Source: Pseudomonadota bacterium
Lineage (GTDB): Bacteria; Pseudomonadota; Gammaproteobacteria; Burkholderiales; Burkholderiaceae_C
Direction of reading: 5' to 3'
Assembly: GCA_023415035.1 (NCBI GenBank)
Contig: JAEZLX010000145.1
Location: 1-7,964, forward strand
DNA length: 7,964 nucleotides
Part shown: piece after piece, positions 1-5,303 of the stretch
Position numbering within the stretch: position 1 is the stretch's first letter
How the letters are laid out: every line of letters starts with the position of its first letter
Translations under genes and position numbers: made by a program
Notes under the pieces: model-generated
The model's database searches: none
What the model saw: only the letters and a program-made list of their open reading frames with translations
Told to the model about the DNA's origin: nothing

Positions 1-440
1 TGGAAGATGGACCAATGGCCCGCCTGTACCGCGAAGCGCCGCTGAACAGCGTCTGGGAAGGCACAGCCAACATGATGTGCATGGACGTGCGCCGCGCCAT
101 GCTGAAGGATCCTGGCTGCCGCGATGCTCTGATGGCGGAGATGAAGAGCGTCCAGGGGATGGATACGCGTTTCGATGCATACGTCAACGCGGCTTCGCAA
201 CTGCTCAAGGGCATGATCGACGATGAATTCCTTGCCCGCCCGGCAACGGAGGCGATGGCGCGCTGCGTTCAGGGAATGGAGCTGTTGCGTCACTCGACAC
301 CCGAGGTCATCGATGTTTTCCTGAAAACCAGGATCGGCGGTGTGGGCAACAGCTGGGGGGTCATGTTCGGCACCCTGGGGCCCGGCGTGTCGCAAGCTCA
401 GGCAGATGCAATCGTTGAACGTGCCATTGTCAAGCGCTAA
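1..440 (+). CDS. Acyl-CoA dehydrogenase, AidB-like, C-terminal part (5' end outside window)
   Basis: The reading frame is open from the window edge (codons E-D-G-P precede the first internal ATG at 15) to the TAA at 438-440, so this is the last 145 or so residues of a longer protein. The segment MARLYREAPLNSVWEGTAN closely resembles the C-terminal flavoprotein domain of AidB and related isovaleryl-CoA dehydrogenase-like proteins, where a YREAP-N-x-WEG-x-N stretch lies near the flavin and active site. The rest is the helical C-terminal extension (MCMDVRRAM onward, ending ERAIVKR) typical of AidB. Family members are FAD-binding; E. coli AidB is tied to the alkylation-stress response and binds DNA, while other relatives oxidise branched acyl-CoAs. 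The visible part cannot separate these roles. ATG 15 is not the start, because the homology runs upstream of it. A hairpin terminator follows at 478-512. Confidence 0.85.
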   Translation, partial: EDGPMARLYREAPLNSVWEGTANMMCMDVRRAMLKDPGCRDALMAEMKSVQGMDTRFDAYVNAASQLLKGMIDDEFLARPATEAMARCVQGMELLRHSTPEVIDVFLKTRIGGVGNSWGVMFGTLGPGVSQAQADAIVERAIVKR

Positions 441-477
441 GTCAGCCGTTCTGAAGCCTTCCAACCCTTCTGACATG

Positions 478-512
478 AAAAAACCCGCGACGCCAAAAGG
501 CACGCGGGTTTT
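478..512. terminator. Bidirectional intrinsic terminator
   Basis: A 10-bp perfect stem (480-489 with 503-512, AAAACCCGCG/CGCGGGTTTT) is topped by GCC-AAAA-GGC (492-501). Read on the plus strand it ends in TTTT and can terminate the acyl-CoA dehydrogenase transcript 38 nt after its stop. Read on the minus strand the stem runs into six T residues, a stronger signal placed 20 nt beyond the 3' end of the tRNA. It therefore probably serves both convergent units. Confidence 0.8.
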
Positions 513-531
513 CGGTCTGATGGGCAACCGG

Positions 532-606
532 TGGTCCCCTCGACAGGAATCGAACCTGTATCTAGCGCTTAGGAGGCGCTCGTTCTATCCATTGAACTAC
601 GAGGAG
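532..606 (-). tRNA. tRNA-Arg (anticodon CCU)
   Basis: On the minus strand the sequence folds as a complete cloverleaf of 75 nt including an encoded CCA (532-534). Acceptor stem: CTCCTCG (606-600) pairs with CGAGGGG. Positions 8-9 are TA. The D stem is GTTC/GAAC with loop AATGGATA. The anticodon stem is AGCGC/GCGCT with loop CTCCTAA, giving anticodon CCT (plus-strand 571-573). The variable loop is 4 nt, and the T arm is ACAGG-TTCGATT-CCTGT. The discriminator is A. CCU decodes AGG, a rare arginine codon in GC-rich betaproteobacteria. The D loop has the A20 expected by arginyl-tRNA synthetase. The acceptor begins with C1:G72 and U2:G71, which is unusual; the two flanking 5' bases (GT) could also pair with the discriminator and first C of CCA. 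Confidence 0.93.
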
Positions 607-625
607 ACATTTGGCTAAACCGCCA

Positions 626-652
626 ATCGTATCAGAGCGCAAGGCCCACCAA
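626..652 (-). promoter_or_regulatory. Possible promoter of the tRNA gene
   Basis: On the minus strand a TGA-TACGAT element (-10-like, plus-strand 626-631) lies 19 nt before the mature tRNA 5' end, with TTGGTG (647-652) as a possible -35. The spacing is only 15 bp, shorter than usual, so the -35 assignment is weak. A 5-bp hairpin TTGGC/GCCAA (611-626) falls between it and the tRNA and could belong to the 5' precursor. Confidence 0.3.
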
Positions 653-669
653 GGCACCGACTGCCTGTC

Positions 670-2277
670 TCAGCGCTGGCGCAGGGTTCGGCTGAGCAGG
701 ATGACCGGCAGCAGCCCCACCAGCACCAGCGTGAGCGCGGGCAAGGCCGCTTCGCCCAAACGCTCGTCGCGCGCGAGCTGGTAGGTCACCACAGCCAACG
801 TGTCGCTGTTGAAGGGGCGTAGCACCAGGGTCGCGGGCAGCTCCTTCATCACGTCCACGAACACCAGCAGCAGGGCAGCCATGGTCGAGCGCCTCAGCAG
901 GTGCCAGTGCACGCGCCGGGCCAGCGACACGCCCGTGACACCCAGCAGGCGGGCCGAGTCGTCGAGGCTGGCCGGGATGCGCGCATAGCCGCTGTGCACC
1001 GACTGCAGCGACACCGCCGTGAAGCGCACCAGATAGGCCCAGATGATACCCAGCACGGTGGCCGTGACCCAGTAACCCAGCGAAGATGCCGGCCAGCCCG
1101 ACTGCACCCAGCCTACGGGCAGCAGCAGGCCCACGACCACCACGGCGCCCGGCACCGCGTAGCCCAGGCTGGCCAGCCGGGCAACACCGCGCGTGAGCAG
1201 GCCGGGCTGCGTGCGCTGCGCAAACCCCAGCAACAGCGCCAGCGCGGTCGCCAGCACCATGGTCAACCCCGCCAGCCAGACGCTGTTGAGCGACCAGCGC
1301 ACGAACATGTGCCAGGGCAGCTCGTCCCAGCCGCCGATCAGGGGCCGCACCAGGAAGGCCACCGGCAGGACGAATCCCGCCAGGACAGGCACGCCACAGG
1401 CCGCCCACGCCAGCACGGCACGCGCGCCCGTCAGCACCACCGGCTGTGCGTCGGCTCCAGCGGTCCGCTGGCCACGGGAAGCCGCGAAGCGCATGCGACG
1501 CTGCGCCCGGTGCTCCAGCCACATGAGCAGCGCCACGACAGCCAGCAGCAGCGTCGCCAGCTGTGCCGCCGCGATGCGGTTGTCCATGACCAGCCAGGCC
1601 TTGTAAATGCCGGCCGTGAACGTCTGGATGCCGAAGTAGCTGGCCACCCCGAAATCGGCCAGCGTTTCCATGAGCGCGAGCGCCACACCTGCCGCCACCG
1701 CGGGACGTGCCAATGGCAGTGCCACCTCGCGGATGCGCCGGCGCAGCGGCGCGCCCAGCAGGCGCGCCGCCTCCATCAAGTGCGAGGCCCGCTCGGCCAG
1801 CGCCGTTCGCGCGAGCACATAGACATAGGGGTAGAGCGAAAAGGTGAACACCCACACCGCGCCGGGCGTGTTGCGAATCTCCGGAAACACGCGACCGCGC
1901 AGCTCGAACGCCTCGCGCAGCCACACCTGCAGCGGCCCGCTGAACTGGAAGAAATCGGTGTAGGCGTAGGCCACCACATAGGCGGGCATGGCCAGCGGCA
2001 GCAGCAGAGCCCATTCGAAATGCCGTCGCCCCGGAAAGTCGAACAGCGTCACGGCGCTGGCCGTCAGCATGCCCACCAGGGCCACGCCGGCGGCCACACA
2101 CAGGCACAGGACGATGGAGGTGACGGTGTATTCGGGCAGCACCGTCTGCAGCATTTCACCCAGCACCTGGGCCGAGACCGCGTCGAACTGCAGCCAGGAC
2201 AGCGCCAGCGCCAGCACCGGCAGCGACAGAAGCAGCGCCAACAGGATCAGCAGCAACTGGGACAGGCGGCGCGGCAT
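670..2277 (-). CDS. Ferric-iron ABC transporter permease, fused two-domain (FbpB/SfuB family)
   Basis: Inner-membrane permease of 535 residues that would move Fe3+ from a periplasmic binding protein into the cytoplasm. It holds two homologous permease halves in one chain, as in FbpB/SfuB. Hydrophobic segments run from residue 7 onward through the N-terminal half, and another set starts near 285. A clear EAA loop (EAARLLGAPLRRRIREV, about 169-185, followed by LPLARPA) marks the first half; a degenerate copy (LDDSARLLGVTGVSLARRV, about 438-456) marks the second. ADFGVASYFGIQTFTAGIYKAWL (208-229) and VDVMKELPATLVLRPFNSDTLA (474-495) are typical of the iron permease group. I chose ATG 2277 because it directly precedes the first membrane segment; longer frames would run into the divergent ATPase gene. 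There is no clear Shine-Dalgarno sequence. The partner ATPase is transcribed divergently. The substrate could also be another metal or organic ion of this family. Confidence 0.88.
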   Translation of the reverse strand: MPRRLSQLLLILLALLLSLPVLALALSWLQFDAVSAQVLGEMLQTVLPEYTVTSIVLCLCVAAGVALVGMLTASAVTLFDFPGRRHFEWALLLPLAMPAYVVAYAYTDFFQFSGPLQVWLREAFELRGRVFPEIRNTPGAVWVFTFSLYPYVYVLARTALAERASHLMEAARLLGAPLRRRIREVALPLARPAVAAGVALALMETLADFGVASYFGIQTFTAGIYKAWLVMDNRIAAAQLATLLLAVVALLMWLEHRAQRRMRFAASRGQRTAGADAQPVVLTGARAVLAWAACGVPVLAGFVLPVAFLVRPLIGGWDELPWHMFVRWSLNSVWLAGLTMVLATALALLLGFAQRTQPGLLTRGVARLASLGYAVPGAVVVVGLLLPVGWVQSGWPASSLGYWVTATVLGIIWAYLVRFTAVSLQSVHSGYARIPASLDDSARLLGVTGVSLARRVHWHLLRRSTMAALLLVFVDVMKELPATLVLRPFNSDTLAVVTYQLARDERLGEAALPALTLVLVGLLPVILLSRTLRQR

Positions 2278-2293
2278 GAATGGCGACGGTGAT

Positions 2294-2312
2294 GAAAACG
2301 AGAATTGTATGC
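2294..2312. promoter_or_regulatory. Candidate Fur box between the divergent iron-transport genes
   Basis: The 19 bp GAAAACGAGAATTGTATGC match the consensus GATAATGATAATCATTATC at 11 positions, with the core GAGAAT-TGT best kept. The stretch is AT-rich within GC-rich surroundings and sits in the 55 bp separating the permease and ATPase starts, where a single repressor could control both. The match is partial, so this is inference from position and similarity. Confidence 0.35.
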
Positions 2313-2325
2313 AGCTATCTACAAT
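2304..2325. repeat. Dyad ATTGTA-N10-TACAAT in the divergent promoter region
   Basis: ATTGTA (2304-2309) and TACAAT (2320-2325) form a perfect inverted repeat spaced by 10 bp, about one helix turn. Its left arm overlaps the Fur-box-like sequence. The right arm also resembles a -10 hexamer for the ATPase gene (TACAAT, 7 nt before the ATG at 2333), and the reverse complement of the left arm gives TACAAT reading toward the permease. No convincing -35 was found for either. It may be an operator, or simply two symmetrical -10 elements. Confidence 0.3.
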
Positions 2326-2332
2326 GAACCCC

Positions 2333-3409
2333 ATGTTCCTCGACCTCGCCCAGCTCTGCGTCCGATATCCCGGACAGCCCCAGCCCGCCGTCAATGGTGT
2401 GTCGCTGGGCCTGAAAGCGGGCGAGATCGGTGTGCTGATAGGCCCCTCGGGCTGTGGCAAGACCACGCTGCTGCGTGCGGTGGCCGGCCTGGAAAAAGCC
2501 AGCGCCGGGCGGATCACCCTCGCAGGCGAGGTCGTGAGCGACGGATCACGCCACGTACCTGCGGAACAGCGCCGCATCGGCATGGTGTTCCAGGACTACG
2601 CACTCTTCCCGCATCTGGACGTGGGCCGTAACGTGGCCTTCGGCCTGGCGGGCCTGTCGCCTGGGCAGCGCGAGGACAGGGTGGCCGAGGTGCTGCGGCT
2701 GGTGGGGCTGGACGGCATGCAGAAACGCTTCGCGCACGAGCTATCGGGCGGTCAGCAGCAGCGCGTGGCCCTGGCCCGCGCGCTGGCGCCCAGGCCGCGC
2801 CTGCTGCTGCTGGACGAGCCGTTCTCCAATCTTGACGTGGACCTGCGCGAACGCCTGGCGCACGAGGTGCGAGGCATCCTCAAGGCCGCCGGCGCGACCG
2901 CGCTGTTTGTCACACACGACCAGCTGGAGGCCTTCGCCATCGGCGACCTCATCGGGGTGATGCACCAGGGATGCCTGCACCAGTGGGACGAGGCCTACGC
3001 GCTCTACCACCGCCCGGCCACACGCTTCGTGGCCGGGTTCATCGGCCACGGCGTGTTTGCGCCGGCACAGATCCAGGTCCAGGGCGATGACGTCGTCGTG
3101 CAAACGCCGCTGGGCACGCTGAACAACATCGAGGAATGTCCGCTGCCCAGCGCCTACCCGGACGGCCGCTGTGACGTGCTGCTGCGGGCCGACGACATCG
3201 TGCACGACGACGGCGCGCCGGTGCATGCCAGGATCGTGCGCAAGGCGTTCCGGGGGTCGGAGTTCCTCTACACGCTGCAGCTCGCCAGCGGTGAGACTGT
3301 GATGGCGCACGTACCCTCGCACCACAACCACGCCGTGGGCGAATGGATCGGCATCCGCCCCGAGCTGCAGCACATCGTCACCTTCCCGCGCGAGACCGAC
3401 AGCCTCTGA
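2333..3409 (+). CDS. Ferric-iron ABC transporter ATP-binding protein (FbpC family)
   Basis: Cytoplasmic ATPase of 358 residues that powers the permease encoded divergently. All nucleotide-binding motifs are intact: Walker A GPSGCGKT (37-44), Q-loop Q88 in FQDYALFPHL, signature LSGGQQQ (137-143), Walker B LLLLDEP (157-163), D-loop SNLD and switch H195 in FVTHDQLEA. The C-terminal third (about 230-358) is a TOBE-type regulatory region as in FbpC and related importers of iron, sulfate or spermidine. I chose ATG 2333 because homology starts directly with MFLDLAQLCVRYPG. In-frame ATGs at 2324 and 2309 are possible; 2309 has a weak GAGA upstream but would place the Fur-box-like site across the start codon. 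The gene ends 30 bp before the convergent copper chaperone gene. No binding-protein gene is adjacent. Confidence 0.88.
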   Translation: MFLDLAQLCVRYPGQPQPAVNGVSLGLKAGEIGVLIGPSGCGKTTLLRAVAGLEKASAGRITLAGEVVSDGSRHVPAEQRRIGMVFQDYALFPHLDVGRNVAFGLAGLSPGQREDRVAEVLRLVGLDGMQKRFAHELSGGQQQRVALARALAPRPRLLLLDEPFSNLDVDLRERLAHEVRGILKAAGATALFVTHDQLEAFAIGDLIGVMHQGCLHQWDEAYALYHRPATRFVAGFIGHGVFAPAQIQVQGDDVVVQTPLGTLNNIEECPLPSAYPDGRCDVLLRADDIVHDDGAPVHARIVRKAFRGSEFLYTLQLASGETVMAHVPSHHNHAVGEWIGIRPELQHIVTFPRETDSL

Positions 3410-3439
3410 ACGGTGTGACGTGCGCCCCGACAGCCGCCC

Positions 3440-3952
3440 TCAGTGGGCGTGACCGCCATGGCCACCGCGGTGGCCGGTCGCCGGTGCGGCACCGCTGCCC
3501 AGGGCGCGCACCGGTGCCTGGATGTCCAGCGTCTCGCGCCGACCCTGCGGATCTTCAAACACCAGCGTGACCGGCACCACCTCGCCAGCCTTCAACGGTG
3601 CCTTCAGGTCCATCAGCATGATGTGGTAGCTGCCGGGCTTCAGGTCCACGGGCTTGCCGGCATGCAGGGTCAGCCCGCCTTTCAGGGCGCGCATTCTCAT
3701 CACGTCCTTCTCGGTGACCATCTCATGGACTTCGACGACACCGGCCACGGGCGAGCGCACCTCGACCAGCTTGCGGTCTTCCTGCGCGACCAGTCGCATG
3801 AAGGCGCCGGTAGCCTTCTGCTGCGCCACGGTGGCACGCACCCATGGCTCGTGCACGTCGACGTGGGCATGCGTGGGGTGGGCCCATGCGCTTGCGGAGG
3901 TGATGACAGCCAGCACGGTGGCCAGCAGCGGGTTCAGGATGTATTGATTCAT
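3440..3952 (-). CDS. Periplasmic PCu(A)C-family copper chaperone
   Basis: Secreted 170-residue protein predicted to carry Cu(I) in the periplasm; family members help deliver copper to cytochrome oxidase CuA/CuB sites. Residues 1-24 are a signal peptide (hydrophobic core, likely cleavage after SAWA-24). The mature N-terminus begins with a His-rich run (H25, H28, H30, H34). The copper site is visible as H76-x10-M87 and H110-I-M112, the family's H-x10-M-x21-H-x-M motif, here with 22 residues in the middle gap; M78 and M114 lie nearby. The tail (H161, H165, H168, H170 in GHRGGHGGHAH) is a second likely metal-binding segment. ATG 3952 is followed directly by the signal peptide, and no good ribosome-binding site is seen. 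It is the second gene after the DUF2946/CruR-like gene, with a 178-nt gap, which suggests copper-dependent expression. Confidence 0.92.
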   Translation of the reverse strand: MNQYILNPLLATVLAVITSASAWAHPTHAHVDVHEPWVRATVAQQKATGAFMRLVAQEDRKLVEVRSPVAGVVEVHEMVTEKDVMRMRALKGGLTLHAGKPVDLKPGSYHIMLMDLKAPLKAGEVVPVTLVFEDPQGRRETLDIQAPVRALGSGAAPATGHRGGHGGHAH

Positions 3953-4130
3953 GACAGGTCAGAAACTCATTGTTGATATTCAGCTGGGCATGCAGCAAGA
4001 CCATGCGATGCAGCGCCAGCACTGACCGGAACCTGCGCATTTGCACGGCCCGGCCGAAAAGAAATTCGGGGAACAGGTGGAACACGGCCTCCTGGGCAGC
4101 GTCCCCGGCGGACACTGGGGCCCACGCGGA
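3953..4130 (-). promoter_or_regulatory. Putative copper-responsive (Rho-dependent) attenuator leader
   Basis: The 178 nt between the CruR-like gene and the chaperone gene carry no convincing gene. On the coding strand they contain a pyrimidine-rich part (about 4082-4050, with CCACC, TTCCCC and TTTCTTTTC runs) and no intrinsic terminator. In the Bordetella pertussis cruR operon, Rho ends transcription in the equivalent gap when copper is present. Assigning that role here is inference from gene order and the CruR motifs. The gap also holds a four-codon mini-ORF ATG-AGT-TTC-TGA (3970-3959) just before the chaperone start, probably chance. Confidence 0.35.
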
Positions 4131-4535
4131 TCAGGCCTGCCCGGGTGGTGCGCGCGAATGCTGCGGCGCCCAGACGAATGAGAGGACAGGCGCGCGGTAG
4201 AACGCCGGCGGGAAATCATGTGCCAGACGCAGGGGCAGCACGGTGGCATCGGCGGAAGGTGGCAAGGCAGGAGCACCGCCGTGCAACAGGCACCAGGGGC
4301 ACGGCGGCATCGACTGGCCATCGGCCGGCAATGACTGGGCGCTGCCCACACCGACCGGTGCATCAGCCTCCACCGGCATCATGACCATGCCACTGGCCGT
4401 GCACAGCTCGACCCAGCGCATCGCGCCAGCCGATCCCGACATGCCCTGGGCCAATGCGGGCGCGAGCGAACCCAGCGCCATGATCACCATGGCGATCCAG
4501 GCGAACAGCCGTCGGCGGGCGCGCATCAGCTCCAT
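4131..4535 (-). CDS. cruR: DUF2946 protein, CruR-like copper-responsive upstream ORF
   Basis: A 134-residue protein with an N-terminal signal-like segment (RARRRLFAWIAMVIMALGSLAPALA, about 5-29), a conserved VELCTASGMVMM stretch (42-53), a CPWC motif (C79, C82, followed by H85) and a C-terminal RAPP (128-131) only three residues before the stop. This is the layout of DUF2946. In B. pertussis the member CruR acts as an upstream ORF: the nascent chain arrests ribosomes at RAPP, and copper sensed by the CXXC motif relieves the arrest, exposing the mRNA to Rho and switching off the downstream genes. Both required motifs are visible here, and the next gene is a copper chaperone. Start 4535 is the first ATG; a second, in-frame ATG at 4526 is possible. 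Whether the peptide also has a role as a finished protein is unknown. Family membership is secure; the regulatory role is inferred by homology. Confidence 0.82.
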   Translation of the reverse strand: MELMRARRRLFAWIAMVIMALGSLAPALAQGMSGSAGAMRWVELCTASGMVMMPVEADAPVGVGSAQSLPADGQSMPPCPWCLLHGGAPALPPSADATVLPLRLAHDFPPAFYRAPVLSFVWAPQHSRAPPGQA

Positions 4536-4569
4536 GCCGTCATCTTATCAGCGGTCAACTGCGCGACGG

Positions 4570-4589
4570 GGGGCAGCAAAGCCTGCCCC
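4570..4589. repeat. GGGGCAG / CTGCCCC inverted repeat in the divergent cruR-GST region
   Basis: Perfect 7-bp arms (4570-4576 and 4583-4589) with a 6-nt spacer lie in the 98 bp between the divergent CruR-like and GST genes. There is no T-run after it on either strand, so it is unlikely to be a terminator. It lies immediately upstream of a -10-like TAACAT (4590-4595) reading toward the GST gene, so it may be an operator. On the other strand a TAAGAT (4542-4547) is a possible -10 for the copper operon. Confidence 0.25.
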
Positions 4590-4620
4590 TAACATGCGCC
4601 AACCCCGGACCATCACACAC

Positions 4621-4625
4621 AGGAG
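4621..4625 (+). promoter_or_regulatory. Ribosome-binding site of the GST gene
   Basis: AGGAG lies 8 nt before ATG 4634, a strong Shine-Dalgarno match that fixes the start. It stands out because most other starts in the window lack one. Confidence 0.8.
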
Positions 4626-4633
4626 ACAGGAAC

Positions 4634-5287
4634 ATGCTCACGCTCTGCGGCTTCTCGGCCAGCAACTATTACAACGTTGTCAAACTCGCCCTGCTCGAAA
4701 AAGGCGTTCCCTTCGAGGAGCAGCTGGTCTGGGTGGACGAGGTGGACAAGAGCGCCAGCCCCCTGGGCAAGGTGCCCTACCTGCGCTGCGAGGAAGGCAC
4801 GCTGTGCGAATCGACCGTGATGCTGGAGTACGTCGAGGCCAAGCACCCACAGTCGCCCCTGCTGCCCGCCGACCCGTTCGCGGCGGCCAAGGTGCGCGAG
4901 CTGGTGCGCTACCTGGAGCTGCATCTGGAGCTGGTGGCGCGCAACCTCTATCCTGAGGCATTCTTTGGCGGCAAGGTCGGCGACGGGCTCAAGGAAAAAA
5001 TGGGCAAACAGTTGCGCAAGAACGTGGCCGCCTTCGCCCAGATCGCCCGCTTCGAGCCGTTCATCGCCGGCGGGAACTTCACGCTGGCGGACGTGACGGC
5101 CATCATCCACCTGCCACTGGTCAGCAGCGCCACCCGCATCATCTACGGCGAGGATTTCCTGGCCGGACTGCCGGTGCGCGACTACCTGCAGCGCATGGCC
5201 GAGCGCCCGCACGTGCAGAAGGTCAATGCCGACCGCAAGGCAAACACCGAGCTCATGATGCAGCGCATGCGCGCCAAGGCGGCGTAA
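4634..5287 (+). CDS. Glutathione S-transferase family protein
   Basis: Cytosolic 217-residue protein of the usual GST length. The N-terminal thioredoxin-like domain (1-80) shows LCGFSASNYYNVVKLALLEKGVPFEE at the glutathione-binding end, then GKVPYL (45-50) with the cis-proline P48 and the ES pair E59-S60 (ESTVMLEYVE) that contacts the glutathione gamma-glutamyl group. The helical C-terminal domain (about 85-217) has the N-capping motif FTLADV (149-154, D153). The residue activating the thiol is probably a Ser of S8-S10 or N11, but cannot be assigned from sequence alone. The substrate is unknown. The start is set by AGGAG. The gene stands alone, diverging from the copper operon and converging on the acyltransferase gene with a 16-bp gap. 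Confidence 0.9.
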   Translation: MLTLCGFSASNYYNVVKLALLEKGVPFEEQLVWVDEVDKSASPLGKVPYLRCEEGTLCESTVMLEYVEAKHPQSPLLPADPFAAAKVRELVRYLELHLELVARNLYPEAFFGGKVGDGLKEKMGKQLRKNVAAFAQIARFEPFIAGGNFTLADVTAIIHLPLVSSATRIIYGEDFLAGLPVRDYLQRMAERPHVQKVNADRKANTELMMQRMRAKAA

Positions 5288-5303
5288 TCCGCGTGGGCTC
5301 GAC

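Noticed and set aside
478..606. tRNA gene as an integration site for a mobile element
   Set aside because: No integrase, no repeat of the tRNA 3' end elsewhere in the window, and the flanking genes look like ordinary chromosomal genes.
901..2292. Long plus-strand open frame of over 450 codons opposite the permease gene
   Set aside because: Its translation is rich in Q, H, R and G without any domain, as expected for the antisense of a GC-rich gene. The minus-strand frame encodes a clear two-half iron permease.
2278..2583. Upstream extension of the permease frame by about 100 codons
   Set aside because: It would overlap the conserved Walker A region of the ATPase on the other strand and precede the first membrane segment with low-complexity sequence; ATG 2277 fits the family.
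3460..3475. Perfect 16-bp palindrome GGCCACCGCGGTGGCC near the 3' end of the chaperone gene
   Set aside because: It encodes part of the Gly/His-rich tail and arises from repeated GGC and CAC codons. It has no T-run, so it is not a good terminator for either convergent gene.
3723..4115. Minus-strand frame starting with GTG in the copper-operon spacer and continuing into the chaperone gene in another frame
   Set aside because: No recognisable motif, rare start codon, and its second half is an out-of-frame shadow of the chaperone gene. The spacer is better read as a leader.
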